64,000 bases of DNA from Aureimonas psammosilenae (GCF_009176975.1 NZ_WEZG01000007.1:186001-250000); one strand, 5' to 3'; positions 34,815 through 44,311 are shown, counted from the first letter of the stretch. Translations and numbers: made by a program. The notes: a model not told the origin generated them from the letters alone.

Positions 34815-37034
34815 TCAGGCGACTTCCGGCAAGCGGTCGAGAAGCTTGTCGAGAGTCATCGGATAGTTCCGCAACCGGACCCCGGTGGCGTTGTGGATGG
34901 CGTTGGCGATGGCCGCGCCGACGCCGCAAAGCCCGAGTTCGCCGCAGCCCTTGGCCTTCATCGGCGAAGAATAAGGATCGGGATCGTCGAGGAACACGAC
35001 TTCCTGATGCGGGATGTCGGCATGAACCGGCACCTCGTAGGACGCCAGATCGTGGTTGACGAAGAAGCCGTGGCGCTTGTCGACGGCAAGCTCCTCCGTC
35101 AAAGCCGCCCCGACGCCCATGGTCATCGCCCCGATCACCTGGGAGCGAGCCGTCTTCGGGTTCAGGATGCGCCCGGCGTCGCAAACCGCGAGCATCCGGC
35201 GGATACGCACTTCGCCGGTGAAGGCGTCGACGCCGACCTCTACGAAATGCCCGGCAAAGGTCGATTGCTGCGTTTCCTTGTCGAGATCGCCGAACTCGAT
35301 CTTGTCCTCGACGGTGATGTCGCCATCCTTCGCGGCCTCGCCCAGCTTCACGGCGCGATTGCCGGCGCGCACTTCGCCATCGGCAAATTCGGCCTCTCCC
35401 GAATTGAAGCCGAGCTTCTGCGCGACCGTTTCGCGCAGCTTGGCGCAGGCGGCGTAAACGCCGGCAGTGGAAGAGTTGGCGCCCCACTGGCCACCGGAGC
35501 CGGCGGACACGGGAAAGCGGGAATCGCCGAGCCCGACCGCGACTTTCGACAAGGGAACGCCCATCATCTCCGCCGCCGTCTGCGCGATGATCGTGTAGGA
35601 GCCCGTGCCGATATCGGTCATGTCGGTTTCCACCGTCACGACGCCTTGCTCATCGAGCCGCACGCGCGCGCCGGAGGTCATCACCGGACTGTCGCGAAAG
35701 CCCGCCGCGACGCCCATGCCGACGAGCCAACGCCCATCGCGCTTCGTGCCGGGTTTCGGATCACGCTGGTCCCAGCCGAAGCGCTCCGCACCGTCCTGAA
35801 GACAGCGCACCAACTGGCGTTGGGAGAACTTGCGGCCGGGCTTTTCGGGGTCCTCCTGCGTGTCGTTGAGAATGCGGAAGGCGACGGGGTCCATGCCGAG
35901 CGCCTCGGCCATCTCGTCCACCGCGATCTCCAGCGCCATCATGCCCGGCGCTTCGCCCGGCGCGCGCATGGCGTTGCCTTCGGGCAGGTCCAGTTCGGCG
36001 AGCCGCATGGCGGTCATCCGATTGGCGCCGGCATAGAGCATCTTGGTCTGCGCCACCGCCGTTTCCGGCCGCCCGCCCTTGACGTTGCCGGAGGTCGAAT
36101 CGTGCGCGATGGCGGTGATCCTGCCCTCGCGCGTCGCGCCGATGCGGATGCGCTGGATGGTCGCCGGGCGATGCGTCGTGTTGTTGGCGACGAGCGGGCG
36201 CGTCAAGGCGACCTTCACGGGGCGTTTGGCTTGCCGCGCGCCGAGGGCCGCCAGAAGCGCGTCGGCCCGCAGAAAGAGCTTCGACCCGAAGCCGCCGCCG
36301 ACATAGGGCGACACGAAGCGCACGTTCTCCTTCGGGATCTTCAAGGTCGCCGCCAAGTCGGTCACGCCCCAATCCACCATCTGGTTGGAGGTCCAGAGCG
36401 TCACCCGATCGCCTTCCCAGCGCGCGATCGACGCGTGCGGCTCGATCATGCAATGGCTTTCGTCGGGCGTCGTGTAGCGCTGGTCGATCTTCACTGGCGC
36501 CTCACCGAAGGCGCGCTCGAAGTCGCCATATTCGCCCACCGGCGGCGCTTCGCTTCCTTCGCCGCTATTGCCCTCGACGGGCGGCGCGGTTTCGGCGAAG
36601 GGCTCCAGATCGAACTGACCCTCGCCCCTCTCGTAGTCGATCTTCAGAAGGTTGGCGGCGGCGCGCGCTTCCTCGAAGGTTCGCGCGACCACCAAGGCCA
36701 CGGCCTGATGGTAGTGTTGGATGTCCGGGCCGCCGAGGAGAGGGGCGAAGTTGCGCTTGCCCTTGCCGAGCTCGCCGGCATTGCGATGCGTGACGAGAGC
36801 CAGAAAGCCGGGAGACCGCTCGGTGGCCGAGCTGTCGATGGAGCGGATGCGGCCCTTGGCGATGCTCGATCCGACCACATGGCCATAGGCGACGTCGTTG
36901 CCGACATCGTGGCGCTCATAGGCGTAAGGCGCGGTGCCGGTGGTCTTGAAGCGCCCGTCGATGCGGTCGTGCGGCTGGCCGACCACGGCTTCGCGATCGA
37001 TCGGGTTGGTGGTGGCGGGTTTCTCGAACTTCAT
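34815..37034 (-). CDS. paoC: Aldehyde oxidoreductase molybdenum-binding subunit (PaoC type)
   Basis: A 739-residue large subunit of the xanthine-oxidase family that carries the molybdenum cofactor and oxidises aldehydes to acids. It shows the molybdopterin-binding GGGFGSK (near 248), GQWGANSSTAGVYAA and the end motif KGCGELGLCGVGAAIANAI with the catalytic Glu near residue 698, about where E. coli PaoC has it. It has no signal peptide and should be exported in complex with the Tat-signal-bearing small subunit. It is the last gene of a compact minus-strand operon (small subunit, FAD subunit, large subunit), four bases after the FAD subunit. A PaoD/XdhC-type maturation factor is not adjacent. 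Confidence 0.92.
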   Translation of the reverse strand: MKFEKPATTNPIDREAVVGQPHDRIDGRFKTTGTAPYAYERHDVGNDVAYGHVVGSSIAKGRIRSIDSSATERSPGFLALVTHRNAGELGKGKRNFAPLLGGPDIQHYHQAVALVVARTFEEARAAANLLKIDYERGEGQFDLEPFAETAPPVEGNSGEGSEAPPVGEYGDFERAFGEAPVKIDQRYTTPDESHCMIEPHASIARWEGDRVTLWTSNQMVDWGVTDLAATLKIPKENVRFVSPYVGGGFGSKLFLRADALLAALGARQAKRPVKVALTRPLVANNTTHRPATIQRIRIGATREGRITAIAHDSTSGNVKGGRPETAVAQTKMLYAGANRMTAMRLAELDLPEGNAMRAPGEAPGMMALEIAVDEMAEALGMDPVAFRILNDTQEDPEKPGRKFSQRQLVRCLQDGAERFGWDQRDPKPGTKRDGRWLVGMGVAAGFRDSPVMTSGARVRLDEQGVVTVETDMTDIGTGSYTIIAQTAAEMMGVPLSKVAVGLGDSRFPVSAGSGGQWGANSSTAGVYAACAKLRETVAQKLGFNSGEAEFADGEVRAGNRAVKLGEAAKDGDITVEDKIEFGDLDKETQQSTFAGHFVEVGVDAFTGEVRIRRMLAVCDAGRILNPKTARSQVIGAMTMGVGAALTEELAVDKRHGFFVNHDLASYEVPVHADIPHQEVVFLDDPDPYSSPMKAKGCGELGLCGVGAAIANAIHNATGVRLRNYPMTLDKLLDRLPEVA

Positions 37035-37038
37035 CGGA

Positions 37039-37989
37039 TCAGCTCCTCGCCTCGTTGAGAACCGCGCTCAGCGTGCGCTCGGTGAGGGGAATCTTGTAGG
37101 CGCTGTCCTTTGTCGGCCGCGCGCCCGCCATCAGGCGCTCCGTCACGGGACCCGCGCCGCGCTTCAAGTCGGCTTCGGCTTCCGCCACGCGCCAGGGCTT
37201 ATGCGCGACGCCGCCGACGGCGATGTGCCCCGAGCCGTCTTCCCGAAGGATAGCGGCGACGGACACGAGCGCGAAGGCATAGGAGGCGCGGTCGCGGACC
37301 TTGCGGTAGAAATGCTTGCCGCCGACGGGTTTCGGCAGCGTGACGGCGGTGACGATCTCGCCCGCCTCCAGCGCCGTCTCGATATGCGGGGTGTCGCCGG
37401 GAAGCCGGTGGAAGTCCTCGATCGGAATAGTGCGGGCCGCGCCGTCGGGCTTCACCGTTTCCACTTGTCCGTCGAGGACGCGAAGCGCGACATTCATGTC
37501 GGACGGGTTGGTGGCGATGCAGGCGTCGCTGACGCCGACGACGCCGAGCTGGCGCGAATAGCCCTCCAGCGCCGAGCAGCCGGAACCCGGATTGCGTTTG
37601 TTGCAGGCCATGTTGGTGTCGTAGAAATACGGGCAGCGAGTGCGCTGCAGGAGATTGCCGGCGGTGGTCGCGCGGTTGCGAAGCTGGCCCGACGCGCCGG
37701 CCAGAAGCGCGCGCGACAGGACGCCGTAGTCGCGCCGCACCGTCTCGTGGGACGCGAGATCCGTGTTGCGCACCAGGGCGCCGACGCGAAGGCCTCCGTC
37801 CTCCGTCGCCTCGATCTTGTCGAGACCGAGACCGTTGACGTCCACGAGGTGGCGCGGGGTCTCGATCTCCAGCTTCATCAGGTCGAGGAGATTGGTGCCC
37901 CCGGCGATGAACTTGGCGTTCCGGTTGCGCGAAACGGCGGCGGCAGCTTCCGCCGGCGACTTGGCGCGCTCATAGGTGAAGGTCTTCAT
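37039..37989 (-). CDS. paoB: Aldehyde oxidoreductase FAD-binding subunit with extra Fe-S cluster (PaoB type)
   Basis: A 316-residue FAD subunit of the xanthine dehydrogenase medium-subunit family. The FAD site is in [13 protein letters not shown] (27-39) and [15 protein letters not shown]. Beyond the common fold it has a cysteine insertion, Cys119, Cys129, Cys138 and Cys157, around [20 protein letters not shown]. This matches the additional [4Fe-4S] cluster of E. coli PaoB and separates it from ordinary XdhB-like proteins. The start at 37989 overlaps the end of the small-subunit gene by four bases, so translation is coupled. It passes electrons from the molybdenum site through flavin to an acceptor. 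Confidence 0.93.
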   Translation of the reverse strand: MKTFTYERAKSPAEAAAAVSRNRNAKFIAGGTNLLDLMKLEIETPRHLVDVNGLGLDKIEATEDGGLRVGALVRNTDLASHETVRRDYGVLSRALLAGASGQLRNRATTAGNLLQRTRCPYFYDTNMACNKRNPGSGCSALEGYSRQLGVVGVSDACIATNPSDMNVALRVLDGQVETVKPDGAARTIPIEDFHRLPGDTPHIETALEAGEIVTAVTLPKPVGGKHFYRKVRDRASYAFALVSVAAILREDGSGHIAVGGVAHKPWRVAEAEADLKRGAGPVTERLMAGARPTKDSAYKIPLTERTLSAVLNEARS

Positions 37990-38615
37990 GCCGGCACCCC
38001 CGCGACTTCGCCCATCGCGTCGAGAATGTTGGAATAAGCACCGCAACGGCAGAGATTGCCGCTCATGCGCTCGCGCAACTCGGCAAGTGTCGCTTCTTGG
38101 CGGGCGGTGAGGTCGGCGCTGACATGGCTCGGAATGCCGGCCTTCACCTCTTCCAGAACCGCCACCGCCGAGCAGATCTGGCCCGGCGTGCAGTAGCCAC
38201 ACTGGTAGCCATCGTGTTTCACGAAGGCGGCCTGCATCGGATGGAGATCGTCCGGCGTGCCGAGGCCTTCGATGGTGGTGATGTCGTCGCCTTCGTGCAT
38301 CACGGCGAGCGACAAGCAGGAATTCATGCGCCGCCCGTTCGCCATCACGGTGCAGGCGCCGCATTGGCCGTGGTCGCAGCCTTTCTTGGTGCCGATCAGA
38401 TGCAGATGCTCGCGAAGCGCGTCGAGAAGCGTCGTGCGCAGGTCGAGGTCCATCTCGCGCCGCTCGCCGTTCACCGTGAGCGACACCGTTTGGCGCACCG
38501 GCGCGTCCGCTTCCTGCGCCAAGGCACCTGCGGGAACCGTCGTGATCGCGGCTGTCGCGGAAGCGCCAACCATCAGATCGCGCCGGTTCATTTCCAGTAA
38601 GCCCGGTCTGTCCAT
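37986..38615 (-). CDS. paoA: Aldehyde oxidoreductase [2Fe-2S] subunit with Tat signal (PaoA type)
   Basis: A small iron-sulfur subunit of about 209 residues. The twin-arginine signal is [20 protein letters not shown], so the complex is exported to the periplasm. Two [2Fe-2S] clusters are marked by [13 protein letters not shown] with a later Cys (plant ferredoxin-like) and by [15 protein letters not shown] with NLCRCGAY (helical domain). The Met at 38615 ([14 protein letters not shown]) is my choice. Alternatives are 38648 and 38591. The gene heads the paoABC operon, and an inverted repeat TTGGAA-N9-TTCCAA lies 41 bases upstream. The substrate range of such enzymes is broad (aromatic and aliphatic aldehydes). 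Confidence 0.92.
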   Translation of the reverse strand: MDRPGLLEMNRRDLMVGASATAAITTVPAGALAQEADAPVRQTVSLTVNGERREMDLDLRTTLLDALREHLHLIGTKKGCDHGQCGACTVMANGRRMNSCLSLAVMHEGDDITTIEGLGTPDDLHPMQAAFVKHDGYQCGYCTPGQICSAVAVLEEVKAGIPSHVSADLTARQEATLAELRERMSGNLCRCGAYSNILDAMGEVAGVPA

Positions 38616-38656
38616 GTTTCCGCCCATTCCTGAATGTCGGCGGGACATGGCTCTTT

Positions 38657-38677
38657 TTGGAACGAGAACAATTCCAA
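38657..38677. promoter_or_regulatory. Inverted repeat upstream of the aldehyde oxidoreductase operon
   Basis: TTGGAA (38657-38662), nine bases, TTCCAA (38672-38677) form a symmetric site 41 bases before the first gene, and a further TTGGAA half-site occurs near 38732. It could bind a regulator, but no regulator gene is adjacent and the arms are short. Confidence 0.3.
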
Positions 38678-38795
38678 GGAGCGGGATTCAGGCTCACGAT
38701 CGAACAAAGACCCGTGAGACGAAATATCCTTTGGAATATAACGATCTATCGCCGAGAACGCGCATCACGCCACGCACGTTTTCGGGCGGTCGGTT

Positions 38796-41108
38796 TCAGC
38801 GGCGCTTGAAGGCTTCCGCCAGCGCCGCGCCGAAGGCACCCTCGGTCTTTGGCGAAGGCTTTTCCTCGCGCGGCTTGAAGCTCGCACCTTGGCGCGGCGC
38901 GCTTCTGTCGACTGAGCGCGGTGCGCTGTCGGCGCCGCCTTCGCGCTTCATGGTCAGCGAGATGCGTTTGCGCTTGGCATCGACCTCGACCACGCGCACC
39001 GACACGACCTGCCCCGCCTTCACCACCTCGGCCGGGTCCTTCACGAAGCGGTCGGCAAGCTGCGAGACATGGACGAGGCCGTCCTGATGAACGCCGATAT
39101 CCACGAAGGCGCCGAAAGCCGCGACATTGGTCACCGTGCCTTCCAGAACCATGCCCGGCCGAAGATCGGAAATCTCGTGGACGCCATCGGTGAAGGTCGC
39201 CGTCTTGAAGGCGGGGCGGGGATCGCGGCCGGGCTTTTCCAGCTCGGCCAGGATGTCCTTCACCGTCGGCAGGCCGAAACCCTCACCGACGAAGCGGTTC
39301 GGATCGAGGCTCTTCAACGTCGTGCCGTCACCCATCAGGGCCCGAAGCTCCTTGCCGGAGGCCGCGACGATCTTCTTGGCCACCGGATAGGCTTCCGGGT
39401 GAACGGCGGAGGCATCCAGCGGTTCGGTGCCGCCCTGGATGCGCAGGAAGCCGGCGCATTGCTCGAAGGCTTTGGGCCCGAGGCGCGGAACCTTCAAAAG
39501 GGCGCGGCGCGTGCGAAAAGGGCCTTCTTTGTCGCGATGGGCGACGATGGCCTCGGCGAGCGTCGGGCCGATGCCGGAAACATGCGCGAGAAGCGCGGGC
39601 GAGGCGGTGTTGACGTCGACGCCGACGGCGTTCACCGCGTCCTCCACCACCGTTTCCAGAGCGCGGGAAAGAGCGCCCTGGTCGACATCGTGCTGATACT
39701 GGCCGACGCCGATGGCCTTGGGATCGACCTTGACGATCTCGGCGAGCGGGTCCTGAAGGCGCCGCGCGATGGAGGCCGCGCCGCGCAGCGAAACATCGAC
39801 GCCCGGCAGCTCGCGAGAGGCAATCTCTGAAGCGGAATAAACCGAAGCGCCGGCCTCCGACACCACGACCTTCGTCGGCTTGGCGCCGGGAAGCGCGGCG
39901 ATCACCTCGGCCGCGAGCTTCTCCGTTTCGCGGCTCGCCGTGCCGTTGCCGATGGCGACGAGTTCGACGCCGTGCTTCTCGATCAGGCGGCGCAGGGTGG
40001 CGGCCGCGCCGACGAGATCGTTGCGCGGTTGGAAGGGATAAACCGTCGCGACATCCACGAGACGGCCGGTCGGGTCCACCACCGCCACCTTGACGCCGGT
40101 GCGGATGCCGGGATCGAGACCCATGGTCGCCTTCGGCCCGGCGGGCGCGGCGAGAAGCACGTCCTTCAGGTTGCGCGAGAAGACGCGAATGGCTTCCGCG
40201 TCCGCGCCGTCCTTCATCGTGCCCATCATCTCGACGGAAAGATGCCCGTGGATCTTCTGACGCCACGCCCAGCGCGCGACGCCCATCAGCCATTCGTCGG
40301 CCGGCGAGCCGCCCTGGCTCCGCACGTTGAACTGACGGGCGATCATCGCCTCGACGGGCTTCACGGGGGAGGGGTCGGCGGCGTCCACCTCGACATCGAG
40401 CGAGATCACGCCTTCCTTGGCGGCGCGCAGCAGCGCCAGAACGCGGTGGCTCGGGGCCGAGGCCCATTTCTCCTCGTGGTCGAAATAATCGGAGAACTTC
40501 GCCCCCGCTTCCTCCTTGCCCTTTACCACGCGGGCGCGAAGCCGCGCATGGGACACGAGATGGGAGCGGATCGCGCCGACAAGCGCCGGCGTCTCGCTCA
40601 TGGTCTCGGCCACGATGTCGCGCGCGCCTTCCAGCGCGGCTTTCGCGTCCGGCACCTGATCGTTCAGGAATTTGGCCGCGAGCTTGCCCGGATCGACGGA
40701 GCGATCGGAAAGGATCGTTTCGGCCAAGGGGGCGAGGCCCTTCTCGCGGGCGGCGTCCGCGCGCGTGCGGCGCTTCGGGCGGAACGGCAGGTACAGGTCT
40801 TCGAGGACGGCGCGCGTTCCGGCGCTCTCGATCTGGCGGGCGAGGGCGTCGGTCAGCTTGCCCTGGTCGCGGATCGAGCGCAGCACCGTGTCGCGCCGGG
40901 CTTCGAGATCGCGCAAGGACCCGAGACGCGTTTCCAGCGTGCGCAACTGCGCGTCGTCGAGGCCGCCGGTCGCTTCCTTGCGGTACCGGGCGACGAAGGG
41001 AACCGTCGCGCCGCCGTCGAGCAGCGCGACGGCGGCCAGAACCTGCGCTTCGCGCGCGCCGATCTCGCCGGCGATGATGGTCTCGATGGTCGGACGCGGG
41101 GCGGCCAT
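38796..41108 (-). CDS. tex: Tex-family RNA-binding transcription accessory protein
   Basis: A 770-residue Tex protein. The full family order is present: N-terminal helical HTH-like region (1-190), YqgF/RNase H-like domain (about 320-440, TMGLDPGIRTGVKVAVVD), helix-hairpin-helix repeats (about 495-560, DVNTASPALLAHVSGIGPTLA) and a C-terminal S1 RNA-binding domain (about 644-720, LRPGMVLEGTVTNVAAFGAFVD). The tail after S1 is basic and disordered. Tex is a nucleic-acid-binding protein linked to transcription and stress tolerance, and its exact activity remains debated. The start has AAGGAG upstream. It is monocistronic and divergent from a small membrane-protein gene. Confidence 0.96.
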   Translation of the reverse strand: MAAPRPTIETIIAGEIGAREAQVLAAVALLDGGATVPFVARYRKEATGGLDDAQLRTLETRLGSLRDLEARRDTVLRSIRDQGKLTDALARQIESAGTRAVLEDLYLPFRPKRRTRADAAREKGLAPLAETILSDRSVDPGKLAAKFLNDQVPDAKAALEGARDIVAETMSETPALVGAIRSHLVSHARLRARVVKGKEEAGAKFSDYFDHEEKWASAPSHRVLALLRAAKEGVISLDVEVDAADPSPVKPVEAMIARQFNVRSQGGSPADEWLMGVARWAWRQKIHGHLSVEMMGTMKDGADAEAIRVFSRNLKDVLLAAPAGPKATMGLDPGIRTGVKVAVVDPTGRLVDVATVYPFQPRNDLVGAAATLRRLIEKHGVELVAIGNGTASRETEKLAAEVIAALPGAKPTKVVVSEAGASVYSASEIASRELPGVDVSLRGAASIARRLQDPLAEIVKVDPKAIGVGQYQHDVDQGALSRALETVVEDAVNAVGVDVNTASPALLAHVSGIGPTLAEAIVAHRDKEGPFRTRRALLKVPRLGPKAFEQCAGFLRIQGGTEPLDASAVHPEAYPVAKKIVAASGKELRALMGDGTTLKSLDPNRFVGEGFGLPTVKDILAELEKPGRDPRPAFKTATFTDGVHEISDLRPGMVLEGTVTNVAAFGAFVDIGVHQDGLVHVSQLADRFVKDPAEVVKAGQVVSVRVVEVDAKRKRISLTMKREGGADSAPRSVDRSAPRQGASFKPREEKPSPKTEGAFGAALAEAFKRR

Positions 41109-41271
41109 GGTTCCCGTCTCCTTTGGATCGGCGGCTTTCGCTTAACCCGCGTCGCACGCACCCCGCAAGAAAGGAGAAAACGGGGCATCGCTAAAATTGG
41201 AACCATCGCCAACACCTTCCCGGAAGAGGGCGGGTGCTACAAACCAAGCCGAGACGCACGGAGAGGACGAG

Positions 41272-41523
41272 ATGGCGCGCGATGGCGGGAAACCGGCTCC
41301 CAAGAAGGTGAACAAGGCCTCGGACGGCGAGATGAGTAGGCCGGTCAAGTTCGGCATCGTCGCTCTCGCCCTGGCGCTGGCTCCGACGCTCGTGGTGCTG
41401 TCGCGCTTGACCGACAACAGCGAGGTCCTGGCGCAGCAGCGAGCCGAGCGCATCGCCTTGCAGGACGCGAAAAACCGCCAGCTCGAATATGACGAGATCA
41501 ACCGCCGCCTCGGCAACAAGTAG
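41272..41523 (+). CDS. Small membrane protein
   Basis: An 83-residue protein with a basic N-terminus (MARDGGKPAPKKVNKASDGE), one transmembrane helix (about residues 25-43, FGIVALALALAPTLVVLSRL) and a helical, charged C-terminus (QQRAERIALQDAKNRQLEYD) that may form a short coiled coil. ATG 41272 has GGAGAGGACGAG upstream. No family recognised. It is divergent from tex across 163 bases. Confidence 0.6.
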   Translation: MARDGGKPAPKKVNKASDGEMSRPVKFGIVALALALAPTLVVLSRLTDNSEVLAQQRAERIALQDAKNRQLEYDEINRRLGNK

Positions 41524-41733
41524 GCGCGGCTTCCGCCGTCCACCATTCGGTAAGCATGGGACGAGTGAAATCCGGGCCGGGATGCAACCGGCCGGCTTCC
41601 AGTCACTGAGCGATACTTCCCCTTAAATCTTTCATGAAATCGTTCGGACAGGACGTTCTCCCGCGCCATCGAGGCTCGGGAACGACACGGTTCGGCGTTC
41701 CGCCGGACACCTGCGACGAGTTCGGAGACCATC

Positions 41734-42039
41734 ATGCCCGAGCCTCAGCCATCATCGTCGCCCGCGACGATCGAACTGCCGGCGATCATGGACATCAAGG
41801 CGGCGACGCCGCTTCATCGCCGCCTTCTCGCCCTTCGCGGCGAGGCCGTCCATCTCGACGCCTCGCGCGTCGAGCGGATCGGCGGACAATGCCTTCAGGT
41901 GCTGTGCGGCGCGGTCGCCGCCTGGCGCCAGGACGGAAAGGCGCTTTGCGTCGACACGCCGTCGCGAGCCTTCGAAGACGGCCTCGCGCTTCTCGGATTT
42001 TCTCTCGATTCCCTGACCGGAAGGCAGGTTGCCCCATGA
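41734..42039 (+). CDS. STAS-domain protein of a chemotaxis-type cluster
   Basis: A 101-residue STAS domain (anti-sigma-factor-antagonist-like) protein: ATIELPAIMDIKAATPLHRR is followed by the conserved strand-helix VHLDASRVERIGGQCLQVLCG. The position of the usual regulatory serine/threonine reads Gly-Gly here, so control by phosphorylation is doubtful. STAS proteins at the head of che operons occur in other Rhizobiales, and their role is unclear. The gene overlaps cheY by four bases (ATGA) and starts about 95 bases after a small palindrome TTTCATGAAA (41630-41639). Confidence 0.82.
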   Translation: MPEPQPSSSPATIELPAIMDIKAATPLHRRLLALRGEAVHLDASRVERIGGQCLQVLCGAVAAWRQDGKALCVDTPSRAFEDGLALLGFSLDSLTGRQVAP

Positions 42040-42401
42040 CCAAGACTATTCTGACCGTCGACGATTCGCGCACCATGCGGCAGATGCTGATGCAGGCGCT
42101 GAGCTCTGCCGGCTTCAACGTGATCCAGGCCGAGGACGGCGTTCACGGCCTCGAAGTCCTGGAAGGCTGCGACCCGGACGTGATCGTCACCGACGTGAAC
42201 ATGCCGCGCATGGACGGGCTGGAATTCATCGAGCACGTTCGGGCCGACGGCGAGCGTCGCGCCATCCCGATCCTGGTTCTGACCACCGAAAGCGACGCGG
42301 AAAAGAAGGCGCGCGCCCGCCGTGCGGGGGCCACCGGCTGGATCGTCAAGCCCTTCGACCCCGTGAAGCTCGTCGACGCCATCAACCGCGTCGCCGCCTG
42401 A
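42036..42401 (+). CDS. cheY: CheY-like response regulator
   Basis: A 121-residue single-domain receiver. The phospho-acceptor Asp is near residue 52 in VIVTDVNMPRMDG, the acidic pair is in LTVDDSRTM (residues 9-10), the Thr is in VLTTESD near 82 and the Lys in WIVKPFDPVKL near 104. All conserved positions are therefore present. With no output domain, it would act by protein binding, as CheY does at the flagellar motor. Coupled to the STAS gene before it and followed 120 bases later by a CheA fragment. No flagellar genes are in the window. Confidence 0.92.
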   Translation: MTKTILTVDDSRTMRQMLMQALSSAGFNVIQAEDGVHGLEVLEGCDPDVIVTDVNMPRMDGLEFIEHVRADGERRAIPILVLTTESDAEKKARARRAGATGWIVKPFDPVKLVDAINRVAA

Positions 42402-42521
42402 ACCTCCAACGGGCAGTCAAGCGCCAAGCGCCGCATCCCGTTGGACGGGGCGGCAAGGGCGGCACGTCCCGGCAACCTCTCAAGCGCCGCTTCGAAAAAA
42501 ACGAAGCCAGGAACTCCCGTC

Positions 42522-43424
42522 ATGGACGCAATGGCAGAAATCCGGCAGACATTCTTCGAGGAATGCGCCGATGGCCTCCGTGAACTCGATACGGCTCTCG
42601 CCGCGCTCGCCAAGAACGAAACCGAGCCCGATACGGCCAATGTCGCCTTTCGCGCGGTGCACTCGATCAAGGGCGGGGCGGCCTCGTTCAGCCTGTCCGA
42701 CCTGTCGCACTTCGCGCATCTCTTCGAAGTGGCGCTGGATGAGTTGCGCTCCAAACGCGCCGAGCCGACGCCGGAATTTCTCGGCGTCGCCACCCGCGCG
42801 GCGCAAGTGCTGCGCGATCTGACGGACGCCGCGAAGAACGACACGCTGCCCGACGAGCGGCGGATGCTCGACACCGTGGAGGAGTTGAAGCCGCTCACCG
42901 GCGAAAAAGGCGCCGGCATCGCACGCTATTGGTCCGGCGAAGAGATCGTCGAATCCGACGACGGCATGGAGGGGCTGGAATTCACGCCCGTCGGCATCGA
43001 TTTCGCCGACATCCTCGGCTCGGTTCCCGAATCCGTCTTCCGCGTCACCTTCCGCCCGATGCCGGAACTCTACCAGAACGCCAACGAGGCCTCGCGCCTC
43101 ATCCGCGATTGTCTGGCGCTCGGGACCGGCACGGTTTCCTGCGACACGAGCGAGTTGCCTGCCTTCGCCGATATGGACCCGGAAGGCGCTTATCTCACCT
43201 GGACGATCGAGCTGACGACGCGCGCCAACGAACAGGGGGTGCGCGAAGTGTTCGAATTCGCTGAATGGGACTGCGAACTGACGGTGGAGCTTTGCGAGGA
43301 TGTGGGAGAAGCCGGCGATCCCGCGATCGACGCGGCCTTCGCCTCGCTGCTTCTCCAGATCCAGTCCGGATCGAATGCATCGTCCTTCGAGCCCGAGCCG
43401 GAGGAAGAGCGCGAGGACGCCTGA
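42522..43424 (+). CDS. CheA-derived phosphotransfer protein (P1 and P2-like domains only)
   Basis: A 300-residue protein that matches the N-terminal part of alphaproteobacterial CheA. The Hpt/P1 domain carries His47 in AFRAVHSIKGGAASF. Residues about 165-270 match the P2-like docking region (FRVTFRPMPELYQNANEAS through VFEFAEWDCELTVELCED). Then the frame ends after an acidic linker (FEPEPEEEREDA). The dimerisation, HATPase kinase and CheW-like domains of CheA (P3-P5) are absent, and the following gene is on the other strand. It can be phosphorylated but cannot phosphorylate itself. Either it is a gene fragment left after loss of the che operon or a dedicated phosphorelay protein fed by another kinase. 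The ATG at 42522 has AGGA upstream. Confidence 0.85.
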   Translation: MDAMAEIRQTFFEECADGLRELDTALAALAKNETEPDTANVAFRAVHSIKGGAASFSLSDLSHFAHLFEVALDELRSKRAEPTPEFLGVATRAAQVLRDLTDAAKNDTLPDERRMLDTVEELKPLTGEKGAGIARYWSGEEIVESDDGMEGLEFTPVGIDFADILGSVPESVFRVTFRPMPELYQNANEASRLIRDCLALGTGTVSCDTSELPAFADMDPEGAYLTWTIELTTRANEQGVREVFEFAEWDCELTVELCEDVGEAGDPAIDAAFASLLLQIQSGSNASSFEPEPEEEREDA

Positions 43425-43447
43425 GCCCTCGCGACGCATCGCGGCTT

Positions 43448-44200
43448 TCAGCCGCCGGTGCCGTGGGACAGGCCGAAGGCGACGAGAAGGCCGATCACCA
43501 CGAGAAAGCCGGTTCCGCCGCGTTCGCCTTCCACGGCTTCCGGAATCATCGTGTCGGCGACCATGGTGAGAAGCGCGCCGGCGGCGACCGCGTTCACGGT
43601 GGCCAAAACCGCGGGGGCCGCGTCTCCGAGCAGCGCCGCGCCAAGAAGCGATGCGAGGCCCGACGCCACCGCGATGCCGATCCACAGGCCGAAGATATAG
43701 GTCCGGCTCCGACCGGCTTTCAGCATTCCCACCGCGCTCGACAGCCCTTCCGGCAGGTTGGACAGAAAGATCGCCGCGAACATCGGCAGGCTCACCCCGC
43801 TGCCACCGAGCAGGCTGACGCCGAGAACGACGCTTTCGGGAATACCGTCGAGAAGCGAGCCGATGGCAATCGCCATACCGCCGCCCTGGCTGCCGTCCTG
43901 CTGTTGCCCGCCAGAGCGCTTGCGGTGGCGCGCGCCGCTGCGCGATACGAGCCAGTTGGCGACCGTGTAGGCGACCGAGCCAGCGACCGCGCCGAGAATG
44001 ATCGGCTGGATGCCCGCACTGCGAAAGCCTTCCATGATGAGGTCGTAGGCGATGGCCGAGATCAGGACGCCGCAGCCGAAGGCCATGATGCCGGTAACGA
44101 GCCGTACCGGTAGTTTCAGAAGCGTGGCGAGCGCCGCCCCGACCACCAGGGACGACGCACCGGCAAGGCCCCAAAGCCCCGCTTCCAGCCAGATCGGCAT
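43448..44200 (-). CDS. ZIP-family metal transporter
   Basis: A 250-residue inner-membrane protein of the ZIP family, which carries zinc or other divalent metals into the cytoplasm. About seven or eight transmembrane helices are visible. Helix IV holds the metal-site motif SLLDGIPESVVLGVSL (near 115) and helix V holds LSNLPEGLSSAVGM (near 150). The loop between helices III and IV is charged and basic (RSGARHRKRSGGQQQDGSQG), where a histidine-rich loop is common, but it has only one His. Metal specificity cannot be assigned. It converges with the CheA fragment gene. Confidence 0.88.
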   Translation of the reverse strand: MPIWLEAGLWGLAGASSLVVGAALATLLKLPVRLVTGIMAFGCGVLISAIAYDLIMEGFRSAGIQPIILGAVAGSVAYTVANWLVSRSGARHRKRSGGQQQDGSQGGGMAIAIGSLLDGIPESVVLGVSLLGGSGVSLPMFAAIFLSNLPEGLSSAVGMLKAGRSRTYIFGLWIGIAVASGLASLLGAALLGDAAPAVLATVNAVAAGALLTMVADTMIPEAVEGERGGTGFLVVIGLLVAFGLSHGTGG

Positions 44201-44311
44201 TCGTTCTTCTCCATTCCTTCGACCGGGCGCGGGCGACCCGGCCGGGGAACGGCAATTATTCGACCGAGCAACCCGTTCCGGCGCTCAGCCGGATGGATGA
44301 ATGGTTGGCTC

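Noticed and set aside
34746-37058. 770-codon plus-strand frame opposite the PaoC subunit
   Set aside because: Shadow of the molybdenum subunit gene, with no recognisable domain. All cofactor motifs are on the minus strand.
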